This document shows, piece after piece, positions 16,684 through 26,100 of a DNA stretch of 64,000 bases. The DNA is taken from the NCBI RefSeq assembly GCF_003054055.1, contig NZ_QBKI01000002.1, positions 248,001 through 312,000 of the forward strand, read 5' to 3'. Position numbers and translations under genes: made by a program. This stretch comes from Pontibacter mucosus (GTDB lineage: Bacteria; Bacteroidota; Bacteroidia; Cytophagales; Hymenobacteraceae). The notes beneath the pieces were generated by a model. It did not search any database. It was not told the origin of the DNA and worked only from the letters and a program-made list of their open reading frames with translations. The stretch's first letter is position 1, and every line of letters starts with the position of its first letter.

Positions 16684-19587
16684 ATGATAGCGATACTGAA
16701 GGAAGGACAGCGGTGGCTTGTTTTGTGGCTGTTGCTGCTGGCAGCAGGGGCAAAGGCGACGGATGCCGGCAAACTTGGCTTCCCGTACATACAGAACTAC
16801 ACAAAACAGCAATACAAGGCCGGAAACCAGAACTGGTCGGTTGCGCGCGGTGCCGACGGGGTGATGTACTACGGTAACTCCAGCGGGTTGCTGGCTTTCG
16901 ACGGCAGCACCTGGCAACTGCACCGGATGCCCAACAACGTAATCGTGCGGGCCGTGGCCGCCGATAACAAGGGGCGTATCTACGCAGGGGGCTTCGGGGA
17001 AATGGGCTACTGGAGCCACGACAAGCAGGGGCGCTTCGGCTATACTTCACTGACAAACCTGGTGCCCGCCGCACACAAGCTCCCGGACGAAGTATGGAAA
17101 ATCTACGTGGAAGGCGACAAGGTATTCTTTCAGTCGTTTTCGGGTATTTATACTTACCAGGACGGTAAAATCAGTGTGATAAAGGCGCAGCGTCCGTTCC
17201 TGTTCCTGCACCAGGCCGGCAACCGCTATTTTGCGGAGGTTATCTCAGAGGGCCTCTTCGAGCTGAAGGACGGCAGCCTGCACTTTGTACCCGGCAGCCG
17301 GAAGCTGGGCGATTCGGGCATCCTGTGCATACTTCCCTACACCGATGGCAGCTACCTCGTAGGCACCGCTAAAAACGGCCTGTTTCTGTTTGATGGGCGC
17401 ACATTTATACCCTGGCAGAACGAAGCCAACGACTTTCTGAAGACTTACCAGCTCAACAACGGCACCCGCATCAACGACAGGCACTACGCCTTTGGTACGA
17501 TTCTGAACGGGGTAGTGGTGCTGGATGAGCAGGGCAGGCTCCTGCACCGCCTCAGCAAGTCCAACGGCCTGCAGAACAACACGGTGCTCAACCTCCTCGC
17601 CGATAGCTCCCAGAACCTGTGGGTGGGGCTTGATAACGGCATCGACAGGGTGGACGTCACCTCGCCTTTATACTTTTACTTCGATAAGGTGGGCAACTTC
17701 GGCACCGTGTACAGCAGCATCATCCACGGTGACAAAATATACCTGGGCACCAACCAGGGCCTGTACTACAGCAACTGGAGCCCCGGCAACCCCGACGCCA
17801 CCCAGCACCTGGACTTCCGGATGATCGAAAACTCGCAGGGGCAGGTGTGGGAGCTGAAAAAGATAGGAGGAGATTTGCTTTGCGGGCACAACGAAGGCAC
17901 TTTCAGGGTGGAGGGCAACAGGCTGGTGAAGATCTCCGGCGCGAAGGGCGGTTGGACGATAAAGAAGCTGCAGTCGGAGCCGGAGGTGTTGATACAAGGT
18001 ACCTATACCGGCCTGGCTGTGTACCGCAAAGATACCAGCGGCCACTGGGCATTCTCGCACATGGTGAGCGGCTTTGGGCAGCCGAGCAAGCACGTGGAGC
18101 AGGACCAGGATGGCCACCTGTGGGTGAGCCACGCCTACAAGGGTCTTTACAGGCTAACGCTGAGCCCGGATTTGCGGCAGGTAACCCATGCCCAGAGCTT
18201 CAACGAGAGCCATGGCTTGCAGGGTACCCACAAAGTATACATTTCGCGCCTGGCTAACCGGCTGCTCTTTTCCACCGGCACCGGCTTTTACCATTACAGC
18301 GAGGGCACAGGCCGGTTTTCACCGTACCAGGAGCTGAACAGTCAGCTAGGTCCTTTGGCCAGTGCCAGCCGTATACTTCCGGCCTCCGGTCAGAAGCATT
18401 GGATCATCAACCACGGCAAAATAGCGCTGGCAGACCTGTCCAGCCCGCAGCAGCCGCACATCAACACCAGCCAGTTCAGCATTTTGGACGGCCGCATGGT
18501 GCAGGAGTACGAAAGCATCAGCAAGATCAGCGACTCGGTTTACCTGATAAGTATAGACGACGGCTTTGTGGTCTATAACACGGAGGCAAGGCAGCCGCCA
18601 AGTATAAAATTGCCCCCGGTGCTTATCCGGAAGGTGGAGAACACGACCGGCAGCCAGCGCCTGCTGAGCGAAACAAACCGGCAGGAGACGTTGCTGGAGC
18701 TGCCCTTTAGCCAAAACAACCTGCGCATCTCTTACGCCCTGCCATATTTTAAACAGGCGCAGGTCGAGTTCCAGCACCTGCTGGAGGGGCAGTCCGGCAC
18801 CTGGTCGGCGTGGAGCAGCAATACCCAGACTGAGTTCACCAACCTGCGGCAGGGAGAGTATAAGTTCAGGGTGCGCGCGCGCATAAACGGGGAGGAGATA
18901 ACAGCGAATACCCTATACCGCTTTGTGGTGCTGCCGCCCTGGTACGCCACCTGGTGGGCCAACACGCTTTATACTTTGCTGGCGGTTGTGCTGCTGTGGC
19001 TGGGGCGCAGGCTATACTTCAAAAAGCTGCAGCGCGACCAGCAGCGCATACAGCAGCAACTGGAGCAGGAAAAGCAGGAGCAGCTGCGGCAGGAGGCACT
19101 GCTGCATGAGCAGAAGCTGGTGAAGCTGCGCAACGAGCAGCTCAAGGCCGAGCTTGCCAGCAAGAGCCGGGAGCTTGCCAGCACCGCCCTGAACATCGTG
19201 AACAAGAACGAGCTGCTGCAGAACATCAGCCACGAGGTGAACAAGCTGCAGGACGCAGAAGGCAACAGGCTGCCGGAGCGGCAGCTAAAGAAAATACAAA
19301 AAATCATCCTCGACGGCATGAGCTCCGAAACCGACTGGAGCCTGTTTGAGAAGAGCTTTAACGAGACCAATGCCAACTATTTCAAGAAGCTGAAAGAGGG
19401 CTACCCGGAGCTTACCCCGAATGATATGAAACTTTGCGCCTACCTGCGCATGAACATGACGAGCAAGGAAATCGCCTCGCTGCTGAACATTACGGTGCGA
19501 GGGGTGGAACTGCGCCGCTATCGCCTCCGCAAAAAGCTCAACATGGACCCCGATAAAAACCTGGTGGAGTTCTTTATGGAGATTTAG
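16684..19587 (+). CDS. membrane-tethered propeller/Y_Y_Y regulator with LuxR-type HTH
   Basis: Likely senses glycan fragments in the periplasm and activates the SusC/D genes that follow. Order: signal peptide (about 1-25), beta-propeller repeats of the two-component-regulator type (about 28-650; for example NTVLNLLADSSQNLWVGLDNG), Y_Y_Y domain (about 670-745), one membrane helix (about 750-775), a Gln/Glu-rich coiled coil, and a C-terminal helix-turn-helix with LTPNDMKLCAYLRMNMTSKE and RGVELRRYRLRKKLN. There is no histidine kinase or receiver domain, so it is a one-component relative of hybrid two-component systems. 967 residues, complete. Its own terminator separates it from susC, which has its own promoter region. 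Confidence 0.85.
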   Translation: MIAILKEGQRWLVLWLLLLAAGAKATDAGKLGFPYIQNYTKQQYKAGNQNWSVARGADGVMYYGNSSGLLAFDGSTWQLHRMPNNVIVRAVAADNKGRIYAGGFGEMGYWSHDKQGRFGYTSLTNLVPAAHKLPDEVWKIYVEGDKVFFQSFSGIYTYQDGKISVIKAQRPFLFLHQAGNRYFAEVISEGLFELKDGSLHFVPGSRKLGDSGILCILPYTDGSYLVGTAKNGLFLFDGRTFIPWQNEANDFLKTYQLNNGTRINDRHYAFGTILNGVVVLDEQGRLLHRLSKSNGLQNNTVLNLLADSSQNLWVGLDNGIDRVDVTSPLYFYFDKVGNFGTVYSSIIHGDKIYLGTNQGLYYSNWSPGNPDATQHLDFRMIENSQGQVWELKKIGGDLLCGHNEGTFRVEGNRLVKISGAKGGWTIKKLQSEPEVLIQGTYTGLAVYRKDTSGHWAFSHMVSGFGQPSKHVEQDQDGHLWVSHAYKGLYRLTLSPDLRQVTHAQSFNESHGLQGTHKVYISRLANRLLFSTGTGFYHYSEGTGRFSPYQELNSQLGPLASASRILPASGQKHWIINHGKIALADLSSPQQPHINTSQFSILDGRMVQEYESISKISDSVYLISIDDGFVVYNTEARQPPSIKLPPVLIRKVENTTGSQRLLSETNRQETLLELPFSQNNLRISYALPYFKQAQVEFQHLLEGQSGTWSAWSSNTQTEFTNLRQGEYKFRVRARINGEEITANTLYRFVVLPPWYATWWANTLYTLLAVVLLWLGRRLYFKKLQRDQQRIQQQLEQEKQEQLRQEALLHEQKLVKLRNEQLKAELASKSRELASTALNIVNKNELLQNISHEVNKLQDAEGNRLPERQLKKIQKIILDGMSSETDWSLFEKSFNETNANYFKKLKEGYPELTPNDMKLCAYLRMNMTSKEIASLLNITVRGVELRRYRLRKKLNMDPDKNLVEFFMEI

Positions 19588-19620
19588 CACCACATCATTA
19601 CTACATCATCTGCCTCTCAT

Positions 19621-19653
19621 GCCGCCGGAACTATGCTTCTGGCGGCTTTTTTT
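19621..19653 (+). terminator. rho-independent terminator
   Basis: Stem GCCGCC / GGCGGC (extended by partially paired loop bases) followed by TTTTTTTG. Ends the regulator transcript. Confidence 0.82.
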
Positions 19654-19782
19654 GCGTTTTGTCTTCATCCATAACACCAGCGCTCCGTATACAGAAGTAT
19701 GCACTTACCGGGCCTGATCTGTGCAATCCCGTAGGGGTAAGCACTCACTATTTTAGCGCATGATGTGGTAATGTAGTAGCTG

Positions 19783-19790
19783 TATTTTTG
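19783..19790 (+). promoter_or_regulatory. putative -7 box TATTTTTG upstream of susC
   Basis: Fits TAnnTTTG about 70 nt before the SusC-like start. No clear -33 partner; the regulator-binding site is not recognisable. Confidence 0.35.
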
Positions 19791-19859
19791 GGTGCTGAGC
19801 GGGAATTCCGGACTTTTAAATCAATAACCTAATCAAAATTAAAACCTATCATAAAACGT

Positions 19860-22826
19860 ATGAAGAGAAAATTTTTACTACTCGTCATGTGCCTACTGAC
19901 ATTCCACCTCTCCTTTGCCCAAAATACAATTACGGTGCAAGGCAGGGTGACGGATGCCGAGACAGGCCAGCCGCTGATTGGAGCGGGTGTGGTAGTGCAG
20001 GGAACCACCACCGGTGCACAGACCGACGCCGATGGTAATTATACTTTAAGTGCCCCCGCTGACGGTACGCTTACCTTTAATTACTTAGGGTATAAAGCCA
20101 CCTCGGTGCCGATAAACAACCGCACAAGTATAAACGTGCAGATGGAGACTGACGCCGCTACACTGCAGGAAGTAGTGGTAACTGGCTACGGCGTGCAGGA
20201 GAAGCGTGACGTGACAGGCTCCATCGCCTCAGTGAAAAGCGAAGAACTGGTACGGCAGGCCTCCCAGAACCCGGTTAGCTCGCTGCAGGGTAAAGTGGCC
20301 GGTGTTAATATCACCAACACAGGTCAGCCCGGTGCATCTCCCCAAATCAGGATACGCGGAACAGGATCAGCGCTAGGTAGTGCCGACCCGCTGTACGTTG
20401 TAGATGGTACTTTCGTAGATAATCTGAGTTTTCTGAACCCGGCGGATATTGAGTCGATTGAGATTTTGAAAGATGCCTCCAGTGCAGCCATTTACGGGGT
20501 GCGCGCGGCCAACGGCGTGGTACTGGTTACCACCAAAAGGGGGCGTTCTGGTGAGGCCACTGTAAACTACAACGGCTTTGTAGGGGTGCAGCGCGTTACA
20601 AACCAGCTTGAAATGACGAACGCCCGGGAGTATGCCCAGTTGGTAAACGAGAAAAACGGTTCTGAGCTAATCACCACCAACCTTCCCTCCACCGACTGGT
20701 ACGACCAGATACTGCGCACGGCCATGATCCATAACCACCAGGTTTCGGCCTCTGGCGGAACTGAAAAAGTAACTTATAGTGCCAGCGCCGGATACCTGAA
20801 TCAGGAAGGCATTATCGAAGGAAATGACTACCGTCGTATCACAGCGCGTTTGCAGACAGACTTTCAGATCAACGAAAACATAAAAGTAGGCTACAACGGT
20901 ATCTTCTACGACTATAAATCAAACGATATTCCAGGAGATATCTTCTACCAGGCTTATGTAGCCCCGCCCGTTATACCTGTGTTTAAAGCGAATGGCCGCT
21001 ATGGTGACCCTGTTGATTTCCCGGTAGGGAACTTTGCTAACCCGCAGGCGTCTTTGGACTGGTTCAACCAGGAATCCAGGGGGCAGCGCTTAACGGGCAA
21101 CGCCTTTGCCGAAGTGAACTTCCTGCAAAATTTTACTTTTCGCACCAGCCTGGGCCTTAACTACGGCATAGATGAATACCGCAACTACCGCTCCCGCGAC
21201 TCGCTGACCACGGTGCAGTTTGCATCCAGAAGTTTGCTCACGCAGCAGAGAAGCAAAACAAACATGTGGCTATGGGAAAATACTCTGACCTATGACAAGA
21301 CCTTTGGTGACCACGACCTGACGGTGCTCTTGGGTACATCTGCCCAGGAGGACAAGTCCAACTTCCTCACCGGCTTCGCAAATGATGTGGAGTTTAACTC
21401 AGACGCTAACCTGTACCTGGATCTGGGAGACCCCGAAACAGTACGAATTGAGGCGGGAGGTAACAGAGCAACCTTTGTGTCATATTTTGGTAGGGTAAAC
21501 TACTCTTTCCTGGATCGCTATCTACTCACAGCTACACTTCGATATGATGCCTCCTCCAAGTTTCCGAGGGGGGAGCGTTGGGAGTATTTCCCATCAATCG
21601 GCCTGGGGTGGAGGGTTATTGAGGAGGACTTCATGAGTAACCAGAACATCTTTGATAACCTGAAGCTACGTGCCAGCTGGGGTAGGCTGGGTAACAACAA
21701 CGTTCCTTCCAATATCTTTATACTGAGAGTGGCCACAGACGAGCGCTTTGGCGCAATTCGTAATGGAGTACTGTATCCAGGCTGGAACATCAACACCACT
21801 ACTCCAAGTACCCTCTTTTGGGAGGTAGTGGAAGAGTTTGACGCAGGTCTTGAAATGGGCTTCCTGGACAATAGGCTTACTGTGGAGGCAGACTGGTATA
21901 ACAGGAAAACGAAGGATGCGATTTTCGGTGTTACCCCACTTGGATACCTGGGCCTTGGAGGCCAGATACTGGGTAACTATGCCACTTTCCGAAACAGAGG
22001 TATGGAGCTGATCGCCAACTGGAACCACGATATTAGCCAGGATTTTAGCTACAGCATTGGGGCAAACTTCTCCAGAAATAAGAACGAGGTAACAGACGTA
22101 GCCATTGAAAATGCCACCTTCTATAACGGTAACCTGCCGGTAGGTGGTTATCAAGTAAGCGTTACCCGTGTGGGTGACCCTATTGGCTCCTTCTTCGGCT
22201 ATGAGGTAGAGGGCATTTTCCAAAACGAGCAGGAGATCGAGAACTCTGCCCAGCCTGGTGCCAGCCCCGGTGACTTCCGTTTCCGCGACCAGGACGGCAA
22301 TAATGTGATCGATGAACGTGATAAGCGAATCATTGGCAACCCTAACCCCGGCTTTACCTATGGCATCAACACCAGTTTCCGGTTCAGGAGCTTTGACCTG
22401 CAGATTGACATTCAGGGTGTAGCGGATGTGGATGTATACAATGGTAACCGTAATGTGCGGTATGGCAACGAGAACTACGACAAAGATTTCTACGACAACC
22501 GTTGGACTGGACCGGGTACCTCTAACTCCTATCCATCCGCCGACCTTACCGGCAGAAACCTTGACCCAAGTGACTACTATGTGGAGAAAGGCGATTATAT
22601 CAGGATCCGAAACCTGCAGTTGGGTTACAACCTGCCAGAGTCGGTAGTTAGCACTCTGAAAATGAGAAACCTGCGTGTTTACATCAACGCACAAAACCCG
22701 GTTACCTGGTTCAAATACAACGGCTTCTCGCCTGAGGTGGGAGGGGCACCGGTGAGCCAGGGTATCGACAGGAACGTGTATCCGCTGTCAGCAACCTATA
22801 ACTTTGGTGTAAATGCTACATTCTAA
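19860..22826 (+). CDS. SusC-like TonB-dependent outer-membrane transporter
   Basis: Imports oligosaccharides captured at the cell surface. Signal peptide (about 1-20), carboxypeptidase-regulatory-like beta domain (about 24-105, VQGRVTDAETGQPLIGAGV), then the SusC signature VVVTGYGVQEKRDVTGSIA, plug domain with RIRGTGS and IEILKDASSAAIYG, and a C-terminal 22-strand barrel ending SATYNFGVNATF. 988 residues, usual length. Followed 18 nt later by the SusD-like gene, as is standard. No N-terminal extension for anti-sigma factor interaction, in line with control by the one-component regulator upstream. Confidence 0.95.
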   Translation: MKRKFLLLVMCLLTFHLSFAQNTITVQGRVTDAETGQPLIGAGVVVQGTTTGAQTDADGNYTLSAPADGTLTFNYLGYKATSVPINNRTSINVQMETDAATLQEVVVTGYGVQEKRDVTGSIASVKSEELVRQASQNPVSSLQGKVAGVNITNTGQPGASPQIRIRGTGSALGSADPLYVVDGTFVDNLSFLNPADIESIEILKDASSAAIYGVRAANGVVLVTTKRGRSGEATVNYNGFVGVQRVTNQLEMTNAREYAQLVNEKNGSELITTNLPSTDWYDQILRTAMIHNHQVSASGGTEKVTYSASAGYLNQEGIIEGNDYRRITARLQTDFQINENIKVGYNGIFYDYKSNDIPGDIFYQAYVAPPVIPVFKANGRYGDPVDFPVGNFANPQASLDWFNQESRGQRLTGNAFAEVNFLQNFTFRTSLGLNYGIDEYRNYRSRDSLTTVQFASRSLLTQQRSKTNMWLWENTLTYDKTFGDHDLTVLLGTSAQEDKSNFLTGFANDVEFNSDANLYLDLGDPETVRIEAGGNRATFVSYFGRVNYSFLDRYLLTATLRYDASSKFPRGERWEYFPSIGLGWRVIEEDFMSNQNIFDNLKLRASWGRLGNNNVPSNIFILRVATDERFGAIRNGVLYPGWNINTTTPSTLFWEVVEEFDAGLEMGFLDNRLTVEADWYNRKTKDAIFGVTPLGYLGLGGQILGNYATFRNRGMELIANWNHDISQDFSYSIGANFSRNKNEVTDVAIENATFYNGNLPVGGYQVSVTRVGDPIGSFFGYEVEGIFQNEQEIENSAQPGASPGDFRFRDQDGNNVIDERDKRIIGNPNPGFTYGINTSFRFRSFDLQIDIQGVADVDVYNGNRNVRYGNENYDKDFYDNRWTGPGTSNSYPSADLTGRNLDPSDYYVEKGDYIRIRNLQLGYNLPESVVSTLKMRNLRVYINAQNPVTWFKYNGFSPEVGGAPVSQGIDRNVYPLSATYNFGVNATF

Positions 22827-22844
22827 TAAACAGGGAAAGGACTT

Positions 22845-24326
22845 ATGAAAAATATACTTTATAGCGTTAAGCGTAATTCATTTATACTTTTAAGCGCCCT
22901 CACGATTGGCGGACTGGCCGCATGCTCAGAGGATTTTTTGGATGTAGAGCCGGAAGGAGAGCCTGTTGGCGCGGATTTCTTTGTCACGCCTGAACATGCG
23001 ATACTGGCAGTTAACTCCATCTACGGAAACCTGCGCGAGTGGAACGTAATTGCCTTCGCGCACCTGGCTATTACCACCATCACCTCCGATAACGCTGCCA
23101 AAGGCAGTGTTCCGGGTGATGCCGGCTTCCTAGACGAATATGATAACTTTACCATTACCCCTACTGAGGGGCAGTTGAATGGCTATTGGAATGGTCAGTA
23201 TCAGGCCATCAACCTTACTAACCAGGTGCTTACCAATGTTCCGCTCATCAACATGGACGAGACGCTGAAGCAACGGCTGTTGGCTGAAGCTAAGTTTTTC
23301 CGAGCCTACCACTACTTTAACTTGGTCAGAACTTTTGGGGGGGTGCCGCTACGTTTAGCTGTTCCGGTGGTAGGGGAGCAGGAAGATCCTAGTACCCTTA
23401 ACCTGCCAAGGTCAAGTTCGGAGGAGGTTTATGCCCAAATTGTGAAGGATCTGACAGAGGCTGCAGCGGTGTTACCGCCTACGTACCCGACGGCAGAGCG
23501 AGGCCGTGCAACGCAGGGCGCTGCACTGGGTATGCTGGCTAAGGTACAACTCTATCAGCGCAACTGGCAGCAGGTGGTAGACCTGGCTAACCAAGTAGAG
23601 GGATTGGGCTACAGGCTGGTAGACGACTATTATAGCATATTCCGCATTGCAGGGGAGCATAATGCCGAGTCTATATTCGAAATTGAAGCTCAGACTATAC
23701 CTGGTAACTGCCCGGCCTCCAACAGCCAATGGGCGGAGGTACAGGGTGTTCGTGGGCAGTTTGGCTGGGGCTTTGTGGAGCCAACCGAGGATCTGGTAAA
23801 CGCTTATGAGGAAGGCGATGAGCGCCTGGATGCCACCATCCTGTTCAGAGGCGAAACCACGCCTGAAGGAGATTTAATCAACCCGAACGCGCCAAACCCA
23901 AGGTATAACCAGAAGGCCTATGTGCCTGGCTTCGTCACAAACGAGTGTGGTTACGCCAAGGATCAGAACGTGCGTATCCTGCGCTTTGCCGAGGTGCTGC
24001 TGATGCGTGCGGAGGCATCCAACGAGTTGGGTGATACGCAGCAGGCGCTGGCAGACCTGAACCGCGTGCGCGTAAGAGCCGGTCTGGATCCTATAGAGTC
24101 AGCAACGCAGGAAGAGCTGCGTAACTTGATTTGGCATGAGCGCCGGGTAGAACTCGCCCTGGAAAACGGAGACCGCTTCTTCGACCTGGTGCGACAGGGC
24201 AGAGCTGCAGAGGTGCTGCAGGCACAGGGCAAGCAGTTCCAGGCTGGTAAAAACGAGTTGATGCCGATTCCGCAGCAACAGATTATTCTCAGCGGTGGTA
24301 CCCTTACCCAAAACCCGGGTTATTAA
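22845..24326 (+). CDS. SusD-like surface glycan-binding lipoprotein
   Basis: Caps the SusC barrel and binds glycan. Lipobox GGLAAC gives Cys27, followed by the typical SEDFLDVEPEGEP start of mature SusD proteins. TPR-like helices include KFFRAYHYFNLVRTFGGVPL, and the C-terminal RagB/SusD domain contains LRFAEVLLMRAEASNELG and WHERRVELALENGDRFFDLVRQG, ending in MPIPQQ. 493 residues, complete. Same operon as SusC and the following hydrolases. Confidence 0.95.
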   Translation: MKNILYSVKRNSFILLSALTIGGLAACSEDFLDVEPEGEPVGADFFVTPEHAILAVNSIYGNLREWNVIAFAHLAITTITSDNAAKGSVPGDAGFLDEYDNFTITPTEGQLNGYWNGQYQAINLTNQVLTNVPLINMDETLKQRLLAEAKFFRAYHYFNLVRTFGGVPLRLAVPVVGEQEDPSTLNLPRSSSEEVYAQIVKDLTEAAAVLPPTYPTAERGRATQGAALGMLAKVQLYQRNWQQVVDLANQVEGLGYRLVDDYYSIFRIAGEHNAESIFEIEAQTIPGNCPASNSQWAEVQGVRGQFGWGFVEPTEDLVNAYEEGDERLDATILFRGETTPEGDLINPNAPNPRYNQKAYVPGFVTNECGYAKDQNVRILRFAEVLLMRAEASNELGDTQQALADLNRVRVRAGLDPIESATQEELRNLIWHERRVELALENGDRFFDLVRQGRAAEVLQAQGKQFQAGKNELMPIPQQQIILSGGTLTQNPGY

Positions 24327-24414
24327 TCAGTAAACATTTAAAGTATGGAGCCGCTGCAAAGTGTGGCTCCATACTTTCTTTTCTTTCAATCAAACCCCAC
24401 CCTTACCCCAAAGG

Positions 24415-26043
24415 ATGATAAACAAACAGCTTTGCTACTGTTGTCTGTTACTGCTATGCGCGCTGCTATCGTGTAAGCGTGAGCCGGATGAAGGGCAGCC
24501 TACGCCAGAGCCGACAGAGCCCGACACGCCAGCGGTGCCGACGGCTGCAGAAAACAGAGCCCTGCTGGACGAGGTGCAGGAGAGCACCTTCCGCTATTTT
24601 TGGGATTTTGCGCACCCTGCCAGCGGCATGGCCCGCGAGCGCAGCAGCTCCGGCGATCTGGTAACAAGCGGGGGCACCGGCTTTGGTGTGCAGGCTATAC
24701 TTGTAGGCGTGCATCGGGGATGGATAACACGCGAGCAGGCTGTAACGCGACTAAACAAACTTACCGATTTTCTGGCCCGTGCCGACCGCTTTCATGGGGC
24801 ATGGCCACACTGGCTTGATGGCAACACTGGTGCTACCATTCCTTTCAGCCCCAAAGACAATGGCGGTGACCTGGTGGAGACATCCTTTCTGATAAACGGA
24901 CTGCTGACAGCCCGCGCATACTTTGATGGCGGCGGGGCAGAGGCCGAGCTCCGGCAAAAGATCACCCGGCTCTGGGAGACGGTGGAGTGGGACTGGTACG
25001 CCTCGCGCGGCGACGGTAAGCTCTACTGGCACTGGAGTCCCAACTATGGCTGGGAGATGAACCTGCCGATACGGGGCTGGAACGAGTCACTAATCACATA
25101 CGTGCTGGCTGCCGCCTCGCCCACACATCCTATCTCGCCGGACGTATACCAGAACACCTGGGTTAGCGCCAACTTTGGGGCGGCCCAAAACTACGGTGGC
25201 TATACGTTGAAAATGGGACCGGCCTACGGTGGTCCGCTATTCTTTGCCCACTACTCCTTCCTGAGCCTGGACCCGCGACAGCTGGTGGATAACTACACCA
25301 ACTACTGGCAGCATAACCTGAACCACACCATGGTGAACCGCTCCTACAGCCTCAGCTCCGCGCCTAAAAACTACGGCTATACCGAGAGCTTCTGGGGACT
25401 TACGGCTTCGGATGATCCGGACGGGTACGCTGCGCACTCACCGGCCTACGATAACGGGACTGTGGCACCCACGGCGGCGCTGGGCTCTTTCCCGTACACG
25501 CCCTACTACAGCATGCAGGTACTCCGGAATATGTACAACGGCCTTCGCAGCAGGATGGTGGGGGAGTACGGCTTACGGGATGCCCATAACAAAGCACGCA
25601 ACTGGACCGCCACCGATCACCTGGCCATCGACCAGGGGCCTATTGTGGTGATGATAGAAAATTACCGCAGCGGCTTGCTCTGGGGGCTTTTTACCAACCT
25701 GCCGGAGGTACAAATCGGGCTTTCAAAACTTGGCTTCAGGCAACCGGCTTATGAAACCGGTTTCCCGCTGGTAACCCCCGACATCAGAACAAACCAGGTA
25801 GACCTGCTGCGCCACCCGGACAAGGATAACTACTTGATAGATGTGGCCACAAAAGAGGCAGGTAGTTATACTTTAAAACTGCTGAAAGAAGACGGCGCGG
25901 AGGTGAAAACCATCTGGAAAGAAGAGAGCAAAGGACCAGGCCTGGAGCAGGTGGCGCTGGGGCAGGAACTCGTACCGGGCAAGTATAAACTGGTGCTACA
26001 AGCGGGCGCTACATCCAGGGATCTTATGCTTTCCCTCCATTAA
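24415..26043 (+). CDS. GH144-type endo-beta-1,2-glucanase lipoprotein with C-terminal beta domain
   Basis: Predicted to cleave beta-1,2-glucan at the cell surface or in the periplasm. I chose the ATG giving MINKQLCYCC...LLSC, a lipoprotein signal with Cys20; the frame is open 18 codons further upstream but without a signal. After a Pro/Thr linker the (alpha/alpha)6 domain (about 45-440) shows RYFWDFAHP, GGTGFGVQAILVG, RFHGAWPHWLDG, YWHWSPNYGW, ESFWGLTASDDPDGY and IDQGPIVVMIENYRSGLLW, motifs shared with the two other paralogues here. A C-terminal extension of about 95 residues looks like a beta-sandwich. The family assignment is from memory of the Chitinophaga pinensis enzyme; older annotation would say glucoamylase-like. 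Confidence 0.8.
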   Translation: MINKQLCYCCLLLLCALLSCKREPDEGQPTPEPTEPDTPAVPTAAENRALLDEVQESTFRYFWDFAHPASGMARERSSSGDLVTSGGTGFGVQAILVGVHRGWITREQAVTRLNKLTDFLARADRFHGAWPHWLDGNTGATIPFSPKDNGGDLVETSFLINGLLTARAYFDGGGAEAELRQKITRLWETVEWDWYASRGDGKLYWHWSPNYGWEMNLPIRGWNESLITYVLAAASPTHPISPDVYQNTWVSANFGAAQNYGGYTLKMGPAYGGPLFFAHYSFLSLDPRQLVDNYTNYWQHNLNHTMVNRSYSLSSAPKNYGYTESFWGLTASDDPDGYAAHSPAYDNGTVAPTAALGSFPYTPYYSMQVLRNMYNGLRSRMVGEYGLRDAHNKARNWTATDHLAIDQGPIVVMIENYRSGLLWGLFTNLPEVQIGLSKLGFRQPAYETGFPLVTPDIRTNQVDLLRHPDKDNYLIDVATKEAGSYTLKLLKEDGAEVKTIWKEESKGPGLEQVALGQELVPGKYKLVLQAGATSRDLMLSLH

Positions 26044-26100
26044 CAACAAGTATAAAACAGTAGCAGAAATAAAGATTACAGAAATAAAAAAACACAAGAC

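Noticed and set aside
19588..19859. Anti-sigma/ECF sigma control of susC
   Set aside because: SusC has no N-terminal signalling extension and no sigma or anti-sigma gene is adjacent; the propeller/LuxR regulator upstream is a better candidate.
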